Part shown: positions 1 to 7,836 of the stretch, piece by piece
Position numbering within the stretch: the stretch's first letter is position 1
How the letters are laid out: every line of letters begins with the position of its first letter
From: CALJXB01 sp965225935
GTDB taxonomy: Bacteria; Pseudomonadota; Alphaproteobacteria; Kiloniellales; JAKSDN01
Direction: 5' to 3'
Length of the DNA: 64,000 bases
NCBI GenBank assembly: GCA_965225935.1
Contig: CBDDCC010000010.1
Span: forward strand, 186,001 to 250,000
Notes under the pieces: generated by a model
The model's input: only the letters and a program-made list of their open reading frames with translations
Database searches by the model: none
What the model was told of the DNA's origin: nothing
Made by a program: the position numbers and the translations under genes

Positions 1-486
1 GACCAGGGTGCCGCCGACGAATCCGCGGAGAGAGAAGCCGGCAAGCCCGAAGACATAGTTGGAGAGCTTGCCGGGGAAGAAAGGGACCAGCCGGGTCAGC
101 AGCACGATCTTCCAGCCCTGCGGGGCGAGCTCCTCGCGGATCAGCGCGAGCTTGGCGCGCCGCTGAAGGAAGCGCGCCGCCCGTCCGCCGAGACCGTAGC
201 GCGCGATGAGGAAGGCGACGGCCGCTCCCAGGGTGGTGCCGACCACCACGCAGGCCGATCCCAGGACCACGCCGAAGGCGAAACCGGCGCCGGTCGTGAA
301 GGGGATGCCCGGCAAAAGCACCACCACCACCAGCGCCATGATCAGGATGAACAGCAGCGGCCCCCAGTCGCCCTGGGCCTCGAGCCAGTCGAACATCCGA
401 AGAACCGCGTCTTGGGCGTCGAAGACCAGCAGCGCGGCGAGCACCAGGGCGACGAAGAGGAAGCTGAGCACGATCACGCGGGTCAT
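1..486 (-). CDS. VTT-domain (TVP38/TMEM64, SNARE-associated) membrane protein, partial at 3' end
   Basis: Reading leftward from an ATG at 486, the frame stays open for 162 codons to the window edge, so the C-terminus is missing. The product starts with a hydrophobic N-terminal segment, has a second one around residues 38-60 (FILIMALVVVVLLPGIPF), and then shows the VTT signature: a GAGFAFG stretch, a variable GR-rich loop, and LLTRLVPFFPGKLSNYVFGL near the visible end. The LxRLxPxxP core with following NYxxG is diagnostic of the TVP38/DedA-related family of inner-membrane proteins, whose members are linked to lipid or small-solute transfer; the exact role here is unknown. It is divergent from the methyltransferase gene at 765, with a 278-bp gap holding a tandem repeat. 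Family assignment is firm; function is not. Confidence 0.85.
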   Translation of the reverse strand, partial: MTRVIVLSFLFVALVLAALLVFDAQDAVLRMFDWLEAQGDWGPLLFILIMALVVVVLLPGIPFTTGAGFAFGVVLGSACVVVGTTLGAAVAFLIARYGLGGRAARFLQRRAKLALIREELAPQGWKIVLLTRLVPFFPGKLSNYVFGLAGFSLRGFVGGTLV

Positions 487-525
487 GGCTTGCCTCTGCG
501 GATCTCCCTCTGGCGGCAGTTCGGA

Positions 526-567
526 ACGATGCTGGCTGTTGAACCAACGATGCTGGTTGTTGAACCT
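526..567. repeat. 21-bp tandem duplication in a divergent promoter region
   Basis: Two adjacent 21-bp units (526-546 and 547-567) differ at only two positions. Each ends in a GGYTGTTGAACC block, which is itself a partial dyad (GGTT...AACC). It lies 40 bp upstream of the leftward VTT gene and about 200 bp upstream of the rightward methyltransferase gene. Placement and spacing of two helical turns would suit a two-site operator, but no regulator can be named. Confidence 0.6.
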
Positions 568-764
568 GGGGCCTGCCGGTGACTTTCCGCCGTTGGCGGG
601 TCACCCTGCTTCACGCCGCGGATGGCGCGATCCGCTCTTGCGCGGCGCGGAAAGTCGGGTCTTGGATAACGGTGTGCCATCTCGTTGTGCCATGATCTGG
701 CGCAGGTGACCGCGACTCCACGGTCTGGTGCCATCGTCTTGATCTTGGCGGAGGATCGACAGTC

Positions 765-2294
765 ATGCGCCGAAAGAGCGAACGCCGCAGCGCGCGCCAG
801 CGCGAGGCGGCGGGCCTGCAGCAGCCGCCCTGGCGGCAAGTGGTCAATCCCTACCGTCCCCTGGAGTTCCTCGACCCGGAGCAGGTCGAGGCGATCCACG
901 AGGCCTCCCTCGAGCTGCTCGAGGAGGTGGGCATCGAGTTTCTCAGCGAGCGGGCGCTGGAGATCCTGGCCGGGGCCGGCGCGGAGGTCGACCGGGGCTC
1001 GCAGATGGTGCGCTTCGACCGCGGTCTGGTGCAGGAGCTGGTGGCCAAGGCGCCCGCCAGCTTCACCCTGACGCCGCGCAACCCGGAGCACGCCATCACG
1101 GTCGGCGGCAACCTGGTCTGCTTCTCCACGGTCGGCGGGCCGCCCAACGTGCACGACTGCGAGCGCGGCCGCCGGGCCGGCAACCTGAAGGACTACTGCG
1201 ACTTCATCCGCCTCGCCCAGTCGCTCAACATCGTCCACTACATCGGCAACCAGCCCTGCCCGCCGGTCGAGCTGCCGGCGGAGAGCCGGCATCTCGACTG
1301 CTACCTGGCCGCCGTCACCTACTGCGACCGGGTCTACCAGTGCAGCGCCATCGGCGCCGAGCGGGCCATCGACGGCATCGACGTCATGGCGATCGCCCGT
1401 GGCATCGGCCGGGAGCAGATGGCGGCCTCGCCGGGCATCCTGACCAACATCAACTGCAACTCGCCCCGGCGCTACGACGGGCCCATGTCCGACGGCCTGA
1501 TCGCCATGGCCGAGCACGGCCAGGGGCTGGTGGTGACGCCCTTCACCCTCATGGGCGCCATGACGCCCGTCACCCTGGCGGCGGCGCTTGCCCAGCAGAA
1601 CGCCGAGGCGCTCGCCGGCATCGCCCTGATCCAGGCCGTGCGGCCGGGCTCCCCGGCGGTCTACGGCGGCTTCACCTCGAACGTGGACATGCGCTCGGGC
1701 GCGCCCGCCTTCGGGACGCCGGAGAACGCCAAGGCCACCGTCGCCGGCGGCCAGCTCGCCCGCCGCTACGGTCTGCCCTACCGCTCGTCCAACGCCAACG
1801 CCAGCAATGCCGCCGACGCCCAGGCGGCCTACGAGTCCCAGATGTCGATCTGGAGCGCCGTCATGGGCGGTGCCAACCTGCTCTATCACGGCGCCGGCTG
1901 GCTCGAGGGCGGCCTGACCGCCTCCTTCGAGAAGTTCGTGATGGACGCCGAGATGCTGCAGATGTTCAGCGAGATGCTGCGGCCCATCGAGGTGAACAAG
2001 GAGACCCTGGGCCTGGAGGCTATCGAGGAGGTGGCGCCCGGCGGGCACTTCTTCGGCTCGCCCCACACCATGGCCCGCTACGAGACTGCCTTCTATCAGC
2101 CCATGCTGTCGGATTGGCGGAACTACGAGACCTGGGAAGAGGCGGGCGCGCCGGACGCCACCCGGCGGGCCACGGCGCTCTGGAAGCAGCTATTGGCGCA
2201 GTACGAGCAGCCGCCCCTCGATCCTGCCGTTGCAGAGGAGCTGGAGGCCTTCGTGCGCCGCCGCAAGGACGAGATCGGGCGTCAAGCGGCGTAG
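765..2294 (+). CDS. Trimethylamine methyltransferase (MttB) family protein, non-pyrrolysine type
   Basis: The 509-residue product has the length and sequence features of the MttB superfamily, TIM-barrel enzymes that move a methyl group from methylated amines (trimethylamine, glycine betaine, related quaternary amines) to a corrinoid protein. Recognisable stretches are the early LDPEQVEAIHEASLELLEEVG segment, the CFSTVGGPPN and TNINCNSPRRYD segments and the SSNANASNAADAQAAYES region. The frame has no internal TAG, so this is a pyrrolysine-free member, a group that usually acts on quaternary amines rather than trimethylamine. An SD (GGAGG) lies ten bases before the ATG. No corrinoid protein or reductive activase is encoded nearby, so the methyl acceptor must be elsewhere. 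It is divergent from the VTT gene. Substrate is inferred only. Confidence 0.85.
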   Translation: MRRKSERRSARQREAAGLQQPPWRQVVNPYRPLEFLDPEQVEAIHEASLELLEEVGIEFLSERALEILAGAGAEVDRGSQMVRFDRGLVQELVAKAPASFTLTPRNPEHAITVGGNLVCFSTVGGPPNVHDCERGRRAGNLKDYCDFIRLAQSLNIVHYIGNQPCPPVELPAESRHLDCYLAAVTYCDRVYQCSAIGAERAIDGIDVMAIARGIGREQMAASPGILTNINCNSPRRYDGPMSDGLIAMAEHGQGLVVTPFTLMGAMTPVTLAAALAQQNAEALAGIALIQAVRPGSPAVYGGFTSNVDMRSGAPAFGTPENAKATVAGGQLARRYGLPYRSSNANASNAADAQAAYESQMSIWSAVMGGANLLYHGAGWLEGGLTASFEKFVMDAEMLQMFSEMLRPIEVNKETLGLEAIEEVAPGGHFFGSPHTMARYETAFYQPMLSDWRNYETWEEAGAPDATRRATALWKQLLAQYEQPPLDPAVAEELEAFVRRRKDEIGRQAA

Positions 2295-2434
2295 AGGAAC
2301 TGTGTGCTGGTTGGAGTTACACCCGGCTGGGTGAGCCCAGGGAAAAATGCATCGTGCTGGCTTCGCCGAGCGGGCCTGCATGGAATCTCGCCTGGGGCCC
2401 AAGGTCTCCGCGCGCTTTGTCTCAGCAAATGGAT

Positions 2435-2466
2435 CCGGCCGGCAAACGTGAAGTATTGCCGGCCGG
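2435..2466. terminator. Perfect 11-bp stem between convergent genes, probable bidirectional terminator
   Basis: CCGGCCGGCAA (2435-2445) and its exact complement (2456-2466) enclose a 10-base loop. It lies between the end of the methyltransferase gene (2294) and the end of the leftward pilin gene (2500). Neither side has a clear T-run, so termination could be weak or Rho-assisted. Confidence 0.5.
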
Positions 2467-2499
2467 ACAATCCGATTGTATCTGGGTCGCTAGTTAGCC

Positions 2500-2745
2500 T
2501 TAGGGTGTGGTATCACCCGTGCCGTCACCGGTGCCGTCGCCGGTGCCGTCACCGTCGGCACAGGCAGGTCCATCATTGATACAATTCGACGCGTCGTCCA
2601 ACGCGCCTTCGATTGCATCTCCCAAGGAACCCGCAGCGACCGCCAGGCCGGCGGCGATGATGGCCAGCAGCAAGGCATATTCCGCGGCTGCCGCCCCCTT
2701 TTCCTCGCGCCAGAAGCGACAAAGGAAACGTACCGACTTCATCAT
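2500..2745 (-). CDS. Flp/Fap-type pilin with a GDGT-repeat C-terminal tail
   Basis: Eighty-one residues starting at the first of two adjacent ATGs (2745), preceded by a GGGAG SD about eight bases upstream; the frame stays open to 2853 but nothing supports that start. The product has a basic leader (KSVRFLCRFWREEKG), then AAAAEYALLLAIIAAGLAVAAGSLGDAI, the classic Flp pilin hydrophobic helix with the E/Y pair found just after the prepilin cleavage site. Flp pilins are usually 55-65 residues; this one is longer because of a tail containing two cysteines and then a short GDGT/GTGD repeat ending in DTTP, encoded by near-identical 12-bp units. No Tad secretion genes are in the window, so it is an orphan pilin. 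The upstream gap to 3062 is AT-rich and holds a palindrome. Confidence 0.9.
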   Translation of the reverse strand: MMKSVRFLCRFWREEKGAAAAEYALLLAIIAAGLAVAAGSLGDAIEGALDDASNCINDGPACADGDGTGDGTGDGTGDTTP

Positions 2746-2896
2746 TCTCTTCTCTCCCTTATACCTTACGGCCGGTCTCATCGGTCGAAGTTCATATAGA
2801 GCGTAAAACGCGGGCGCTCGGCCAATCGAATTTCCCCCAATAAAAACAAGCAATTAACCAAAAAGATTGACCTTAATCCCGATCTACGGTCGGCAT

Positions 2897-2918
2897 CATA
2901 GCGCAATTTGCCGCTATG
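2897..2918. promoter_or_regulatory. 22-bp palindrome upstream of the pilin gene
   Basis: CATAGCG (2897-2903) and CGCTATG (2912-2918) form a perfect dyad around an eight-base centre. It sits about 150 bp upstream of the pilin start in the 317-bp gap 2746-3062, which holds no gene. The dyad could be an operator for the pilin promoter or the terminator of the leftward cupin operon whose last gene ends at 3063. Confidence 0.35.
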
Positions 2919-3062
2919 CCAAAGGTAATATTTCAGAAATTTTTAACCATAGAATCGCAGCCGAACCGCGGCGCCCGGACCGCCGTCCCGGCTCGTCCGG
3001 GCAGCCACGCCCTGGTTGTGAGTGCCGCCGGCCGGCGGCAAGGGATGCCGAACGCTCCAGGT

Positions 3063-3416
3063 TCAGCGGATCATGTAGGTCTTGCGGACCGTCTCCAGCA
3101 CCTCGCAGGTGCCGTGCCAGCCCGCCGGAAAGAAGGCGGCGTCGCCGCCCGCGATCTCGAGGCGCGCACCGTCGTCCGCCTGGTAGACGCAGCGCCCTGC
3201 CAGGAACTGGCAGAACTCGTCCCGCTCCACCTCGCAGCGCCACGTGCCGGGCGTGCAGACCCAGACGCCGGTTTCGTTGGCGCCGTCTTCGTCGCGGGAA
3301 AGCAGGCGCCCGCTGGTGCGGGAGACGGGCGTGCCGAGCGGCGCCGCCACCGGGCCCCAGTCGGTGAGCTCCTCCTCGGGCAGCGCCGCCGGCTGCCGCA
3401 GCAGCTTGGCCTCCAT
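3063..3416 (-). CDS. Small cupin-fold protein (DUF861/Cupin_3 type)
   Basis: A 117-residue protein made of one cupin barrel. The stretch GVWVCTPGTWRC followed by EFCQFLAGRC and then GGDAAFFPAGWHGTCEVLETVRKTYMI matches the Cupin_3 (DUF861) pattern shared by ureidoglycine aminohydrolase-like and EutQ-like proteins. The first histidine motif is poorly kept: the segment carries E and F where metal-binding cupins often have H, so metal binding is uncertain. Its ATG directly abuts the stop codon of the upstream glycosyltransferase gene (no gap), indicating co-translation as the last gene of the six-gene transporter operon. Function unknown; a role in processing or sensing the transported or glycosylated compound is an inference from position. 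Confidence 0.75.
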   Translation of the reverse strand: MEAKLLRQPAALPEEELTDWGPVAAPLGTPVSRTSGRLLSRDEDGANETGVWVCTPGTWRCEVERDEFCQFLAGRCVYQADDGARLEIAGGDAAFFPAGWHGTCEVLETVRKTYMIR

Positions 3417-4712
3417 TCAGGCCTGCGCTTTCAGGAGGCCGTCGAGCATCTTGGCGGCCGCGGCGGTGCCGCCGGCGCCCTGCATGTGGGCGCTGGTGGC
3501 CGCCAGGCGCTCGGCCATGGCCGGGTCACTCAGGCAGGCCTCGATCTTGGCGGCCAGCTCCGCATCGCTCCAGTCGTAGCGGTGCAGCTTGAAGCCGTGG
3601 CCGGTCTCCTCGACCCGGGTGGCGTTGTCGTGGCCGTCCCAGACGTAGGGCATGATGATCGCCGGCTTGCCGAAGTAGAGGCACTCGGTGAAGGAGTTGT
3701 TGCCCCCGTGGTGGATGACCAGGTCGACCTGGGGGATCACCGAGGGCTGGGGATACCAGGATGCCAGGTGCACGTTGGGCGGCATGGCCGCCAGGTCGTA
3801 GGACTCCATGTAGTCGCCCACGTTGATCAGCGCCCGGTAGGGCAGCTTGCCGATGGCGGCGATCACCCGTTTCAGCAGCTCCGTGTCGCCGGCGCCCAGG
3901 CTGCCGTAGGAGACGTAGATCAGCGGCTTGTCGTTGTTGGCCTCGAAGGTCGGAACCTCGTAGGGCTCCTCGGTGCGCACGCAGCCCTCCAGATAGCGGA
4001 ACCTCTCGGGATCGAGGGGATCGCGGCGCTTGAACTTCACTGGCTCGGGATAGAGCAGCAGGTTGAGGTAGGGCGAGGGCTCGAAGAACTCGCCGAGAGG
4101 GTAGGGCGCCTCGCCGCAGTCCTTGAGGAAGGCGTTGAAGCGCTCATGGATCGGCCTCACCACCTCCTTGAAGCGCTTGTCGTAGGCCTGGAAGCAGGCC
4201 TTGTCGTTTTCGCCGCAGCCCGAGAGGTGGGGCGGGATGTCGGGATCTGGGATCTCGTTCTCCGAGCAGGAGATGATGCGCACCCAGGGCACGCCGTACT
4301 GCTTGGTGGCGGGGAAGAGCACCACGTTGTCGATGCATATGAGGTCCGGCTCGATGCGCTTGAGGATGTCCGGCAGCTCCTTCTGGGCCCAGATTGAGGT
4401 CTCGACAATGGCCTCCCAGCAGTCCTTCACGTAGTTGTCGATCTGGTCGTAAGGGCTCTTGGCGAAGTTGGGGATGTGGCCATTGATGAAGTCGGACCAG
4501 TACTTCGCCATCTCCTCCGGCGGCATGGGCTCGGACATGTTCACGTGGTGCTCCTCGAAGCCGTAGCCCTCGAAGACGCCCGTGAAGCCCGGGTCGGCGA
4601 TGAACACCGCGCGGTGCCCCAGGTCGCGGCAGGCCTGCGCGATGCCGACGGAGTTGAGGGCCGGCCCGAAGGCGGCCTCCGGAAAGAAAGCGATGGTCTT
4701 CTGATCCGCCAT
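3417..4712 (-). CDS. GT1-family (UGT/MGT-like) glycosyltransferase
   Basis: The 431-residue product resembles the GT-B fold UDP-glycosyltransferases that decorate macrolides, sterols or other small acceptors. The N-terminal half starts with the typical IAFFPEAAFGPALNSVGIAQAC acceptor-domain motif. The C-terminal half has LIYVSYGSLG (start of the nucleotide-sugar domain) and HHGGNNSFTECLYFGKPAI followed by MPYVWDGHDNATRVEETGHG, equivalent to the sugar-nucleotide-binding signature. No signal peptide is seen, so it acts in the cytoplasm. It lies 33 bases after the ABC ATPase gene and directly before the cupin gene, so its acceptor may be the substrate imported by the transporter. Acceptor and sugar donor cannot be told from sequence. 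Confidence 0.85.
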   Translation of the reverse strand: MADQKTIAFFPEAAFGPALNSVGIAQACRDLGHRAVFIADPGFTGVFEGYGFEEHHVNMSEPMPPEEMAKYWSDFINGHIPNFAKSPYDQIDNYVKDCWEAIVETSIWAQKELPDILKRIEPDLICIDNVVLFPATKQYGVPWVRIISCSENEIPDPDIPPHLSGCGENDKACFQAYDKRFKEVVRPIHERFNAFLKDCGEAPYPLGEFFEPSPYLNLLLYPEPVKFKRRDPLDPERFRYLEGCVRTEEPYEVPTFEANNDKPLIYVSYGSLGAGDTELLKRVIAAIGKLPYRALINVGDYMESYDLAAMPPNVHLASWYPQPSVIPQVDLVIHHGGNNSFTECLYFGKPAIIMPYVWDGHDNATRVEETGHGFKLHRYDWSDAELAAKIEACLSDPAMAERLAATSAHMQGAGGTAAAAKMLDGLLKAQA

Positions 4713-4745
4713 GACTCCTGTCTCCCCTGTTGGGCGCTGCTGCGC

Positions 4746-5825
4746 TCAGTCCGTTAGTACACGAGCGGCCCCGCGCGGCCAACCGCACCAGACCCGCGTG
4801 CCCGGCTCCGCCGTCGCGTCGCGGCCCCGGGCGCTGTCCATGCGCAGGACGAGGGGCTCCGGCAGCCCGGCGACGCGCACGAAGACGCAGAGGTCCTGGC
4901 CCAGGTAGCTCGCGCCCTCGAGGACGCCCTCGACCAGGTTGTCGGGTCCCTCGGCCGGCCGGGTCCGGTAGAGCGCGATGCGCTCCGGGCGCACCGCCAG
5001 GCTGGCTCGGGCGCCGGGCGCCGCGTCCGTCGCCGCAGCCTGCAGGAGTCCGAGTCCGGCCACCTCGACGCCGCCCTCGGCGGCCCGGCCCTCGAAGAAG
5101 TTCATGCTGCCGATGAAGTCGGCCACGAAGCGGCTCGCTGGCTTCTCGTAGAGCTCCTCCGCGCGGCCGAGCTGGGCGATGCGGCCCTGCTCCAGGAGGG
5201 CGATGCGGTCGGCCATGGCCAGCGCCTCCTCCTGGTCGTGGGTCACCACGATGAAGGTGATGCCGACCTCGTGCTGCAGCTTCTTCAGCTCGAACTGCAT
5301 CTGCTGGCGCAGCTTGCGGTCGAGGGCGGCGAGCGGCTCGTCGAGCAGCAGCAGGCGCGGGCGCTTCACGAGCGCCCGGGCGAGCGCCACGCGCTGGCGC
5401 TGTCCGCCGGAGAGGCTGTCGGGCCGGCGCTCGGCCAGATCGCTCAGCTGCACGAGCGCCAGCGCCTCGTCGACCCGGCGGGCGAGCTCCGAGCCGCGCA
5501 CGCCTTCCATCTTCAGGCCATAGGCGATGTTCCCGCGCACGCTCAGGTGTGGAAAGAGGGCGTAGGACTGGAACATCATGTTGATGGGGCGCCGGTTGGG
5601 CCGGACCCCGGTGAGGTCGGCGCCGTCGAGCCGAAGACGGCCCTCGTCCGGCGTCTCGAAGCCGGCGATGAGGCGCAACAGCGTCGTCTTGCCGCAGCCG
5701 CTGGGGCCCAGGAGGGCGAAGAACTCGTTTTCCTTCAGGGCGAGCGAGACCCGGTCGACCGCCGTCACCTGGCCGAAGCGCTTGCTGACCGCATCGATCT
5801 CCAGCAGGCCGCGCGCGCCCATCAT
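4746..5825 (-). CDS. ABC transporter ATP-binding protein, PotA-like
   Basis: A 359-residue ATPase subunit of a polyamine-type importer. Visible motifs are Walker A GPSGCGKTT (residues 40-48), the Q-loop MMFQSYALFPHL, the ABC signature LSGGQRQRVALARAL, Walker B LLLLDEPLAALD, and the H-loop VVTHDQEEAL. The C-terminal 110 residues form a TOBE-type regulatory domain with the usual LAVRPERI start. The ATG at 5825 overlaps the permease stop as ATGA; the next ATG at 5822 is possible but less well placed. Members of this subfamily (PotA, PotG and the AfuA/CysA-like branch) energise uptake of spermidine, putrescine or related cationic compounds. Confidence 0.92.
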   Translation of the reverse strand: MMGARGLLEIDAVSKRFGQVTAVDRVSLALKENEFFALLGPSGCGKTTLLRLIAGFETPDEGRLRLDGADLTGVRPNRRPINMMFQSYALFPHLSVRGNIAYGLKMEGVRGSELARRVDEALALVQLSDLAERRPDSLSGGQRQRVALARALVKRPRLLLLDEPLAALDRKLRQQMQFELKKLQHEVGITFIVVTHDQEEALAMADRIALLEQGRIAQLGRAEELYEKPASRFVADFIGSMNFFEGRAAEGGVEVAGLGLLQAAATDAAPGARASLAVRPERIALYRTRPAEGPDNLVEGVLEGASYLGQDLCVFVRVAGLPEPLVLRMDSARGRDATAEPGTRVWCGWPRGAARVLTD

Positions 5826-6616
5826 GGCGCGATGCCCCGGCCGAGGCGCTGGGACAGCAGAATGAGGGTGAAGCTGACACCCAGCACCAGGGTCGCGATG
5901 GCGTTGACCTCCGGGGTCACGCCGAAGCGGATCATGGAATAGACCTGCATGGGGAAGGTGGTGGAGGCGGGTCCGGCGCCGGCGGTGAAGAAGGCGATGA
6001 TGAACTCGTCCACCGAGAGGGTGAAGGCGAGGAGGGCGCCGGCCAGGACCCCGGGGAAGATCACCGGCAGCACGATGCGCCAGTAGGTGCCCGCCTCGCT
6101 GGCGCCGAGATCGATGGAGGCCTCGACGATGGCGTAGTCGAAGTTCTTGAGCCGGGTGCGCACCACGGCGCAGACGAAGGCGATGTTGAAGACCACGTGG
6201 GAGAGGATGATGGAGTGCAGCCCCAGGGTCATGTTGAGCAGGTTGTAGAAAGAGAGCAGCGCGATCGCCAGCACGATGTCCGGGATGATCATGGGCACGA
6301 AGACGAAGGCGTCGAGGGCGCTGCTGCGCCGGCCCTGCTCCAGGCCGAGCGCCAGCAGGGTGCCGAGCGCGGTGGCGATGAGGGTCGAGGAGACCGCGAC
6401 GATGAGCGTGTTCGCGACCGAGGAAAGGATCGCCTGATTGGCCGCCAGGGCGCCGTACCACTTGACCGAGAAGCCGGTCCAGGCGGTCGGCAGGCCGCTC
6501 TCGTTGAAGGAGAGCACCACCAGCACAGCGATGGGTCCGTAGAGGAAGAGGTAGACGAGCCCCGCGTGCAGGCCGAGGGCGCGGGCCTCGGGCGTCGGCC
6601 TAGTACCCTCTATCAT
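5822..6616 (-). CDS. ABC transporter permease, PotC/PotI-like
   Basis: The 264-residue product has six predicted membrane segments and the EAA loop (EASIDLGASEAGTYWRIVLP) that docks onto the ATPase. It belongs to the PotC/PotI permease group. The start is unusual: the only good ATG (6616) lies within the left terminal repeat of the inserted element 6601-6872, which also contributes a GGAG SD nine bases upstream, so residues M-I-E-G-T derive from the element. Before insertion the junction would have read GTGGTTAGG, in which a GTG start overlapped the stop of the upstream permease gene; this reconstruction assumes a duplicated TA target. The frame stays open further upstream through the element, but that part has no coding character. 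Confidence 0.9.
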   Translation of the reverse strand: MIEGTRPTPEARALGLHAGLVYLFLYGPIAVLVVLSFNESGLPTAWTGFSVKWYGALAANQAILSSVANTLIVAVSSTLIATALGTLLALGLEQGRRSSALDAFVFVPMIIPDIVLAIALLSFYNLLNMTLGLHSIILSHVVFNIAFVCAVVRTRLKNFDYAIVEASIDLGASEAGTYWRIVLPVIFPGVLAGALLAFTLSVDEFIIAFFTAGAGPASTTFPMQVYSMIRFGVTPEVNAIATLVLGVSFTLILLSQRLGRGIAP

Positions 6617-6872
6617 AGATAGGTGCTCCGTGGGATCGCGCCCTGGCGTCGGCCGGGTAGGAAAGGGCGCGCAGGCGATGCCCGCCCATCGGCAAGTGTC
6701 CTTGACGACCTCCGGGGGCGCCAGGGTACGACCCGTAGGGCGGGAATGCAGGCTCCTCGGACGTCGTCGTGCGGCGCTCGTGATGCGCCCAGCATCACCG
6801 CGCGCCGCACTCCTAGCCGAGAAACCCTGCAATCCCGTCCCACGGTGCACCTATCTATGATAGAGGGTACTA
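6601..6872. mobile_element. 272-bp MITE-like element with 35-bp terminal inverted repeats
   Basis: The ends 6601-6635 and 6838-6872 are inverted repeats matching at 34 of 35 positions; both begin TAGTACCCTCTATCATAGAT. A terminal TA at each end suits a duplicated TA target as made by IS630/Tc1-mariner-type transposases, though the duplication cannot be proved without an empty site. The inside has no transposase gene and no convincing ORF; it holds a further strong hairpin (6769-6810, GTGCGGCGC arm). This is the structure of a non-autonomous MITE. It lies between two permease genes, ending exactly on the TAG stop of the upstream one and providing SD and ATG to the downstream one. In RNA the two ends could pair as a 35-bp stem. 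Confidence 0.85.
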
Positions 6873-7718
6873 ACCACGGCGGAAGCCCCCCACGCCGCGG
6901 TTGACCAGCCAGGCCTGAACGAACAGCAGGCTCATCATGATGCCGATCAGGATGAAAGCGAGGCTGGCGCCGAAGGGCCAGTCGCGGGCCGAGAGGAACT
7001 GGTCGTAGATCAGGTTGCCGACCATGATGCTGCGCCCGCCACCCAGGAGGTCGGGGGTGATGAAGTTGCCGATGGAGAGCACGAAGACGAAGACCGAGCC
7101 CGCTGCGATGCCGGGCACGGTGAGCGGCAGGGTGACGCCGAGGAAGGTCTGGAGCCCGTTGCCGCCCAGGTCCGTCGAGGCCTCGCGCAGGTCTGGCCCC
7201 AGGCGGGCGATCGAGGCGTAGAGGGTGAGGATCATGAACGGCAGGTAGGCGTAGAGCAGGCCCACCACGATGGCGAACTCGTTGTAGAGGAGTGCCAAGG
7301 GTTCGTCGATCAGGCCGAGGCCGTCCAGGGCCCGGTTGATCAGACCTTCCCGGTTCAGCAGCACGATCCAGGCGTAGGTGCGGATCAGGTAGTTGCTCCA
7401 GAACGGCAGGATGGCGAGGATCAGCAGCACCTTCTGGCGGCGCGGCGGCGCGAGGGCGATGAAGTAGGCGGCCGGATAGCCGAGGACGAGCGCCAGCAGC
7501 GTCGTCACCAGGGCGATCTTGAAGGACTGCAGGAAGATCCTGAGATAGAGCGGATCGGCGGCGCGGATGTAGTTCTGGAAGCCGAAGATGTAGTCGATGC
7601 CGCCGTAGACGCCGCGCTCGAAGAAGCTGTAGACGAAGACCAGGGCGCAGGGCACCACCAGGAAGACGACGAGCCAGGCGAGCCCCGGCCCCATCAGCAG
7701 CAGGCGGCGCAGGCTCAT
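6870..7718 (-). CDS. ABC transporter permease, PotB/PotH-like
   Basis: A 282-residue permease with six predicted membrane segments. It contains the typical LPFWSNYLIRTYAWIVLL segment seen in PotB/PotH and the EAA loop REASTDLGGNGLQTFLGVTLP. It is the second gene of the leftward operon, 118 bases after the binding-protein gene. Its TAG stop (6872-6870) coincides with the terminal TA of the inserted element; the reconstructed empty site would also give TAG, so the protein end is probably unchanged. It should pair with the permease ending at 5822 to form the membrane pore. Confidence 0.92.
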   Translation of the reverse strand: MSLRRLLLMGPGLAWLVVFLVVPCALVFVYSFFERGVYGGIDYIFGFQNYIRAADPLYLRIFLQSFKIALVTTLLALVLGYPAAYFIALAPPRRQKVLLILAILPFWSNYLIRTYAWIVLLNREGLINRALDGLGLIDEPLALLYNEFAIVVGLLYAYLPFMILTLYASIARLGPDLREASTDLGGNGLQTFLGVTLPLTVPGIAAGSVFVFVLSIGNFITPDLLGGGRSIMVGNLIYDQFLSARDWPFGASLAFILIGIMMSLLFVQAWLVNRGVGGFRRG

Positions 7719-7836
7719 CCCAGTCCAGCCGGTCGCCTGGGGACGGGCGGTCCGGCGGCCGGCCGGCCCTCAGCACCCCGACCACCGGCGCGAACCAGGG
7801 TCCGCGCCGGTCGCCCTCCCGTCTGCATGCCCGGCG

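Noticed and set aside
483..2066. Long open frame (527 codons) on the minus strand opposite the MttB-family gene
   Set aside because: It is the antisense shadow of a GC3-rich gene with clear homology on the plus strand; the translation is Arg/Gly/Asp-rich without any family feature.
6630..6860. 76-codon ORF inside the MITE-like element
   Set aside because: No SD, composition as in random high-GC sequence, and it reads through a strong hairpin; it does not resemble a transposase.
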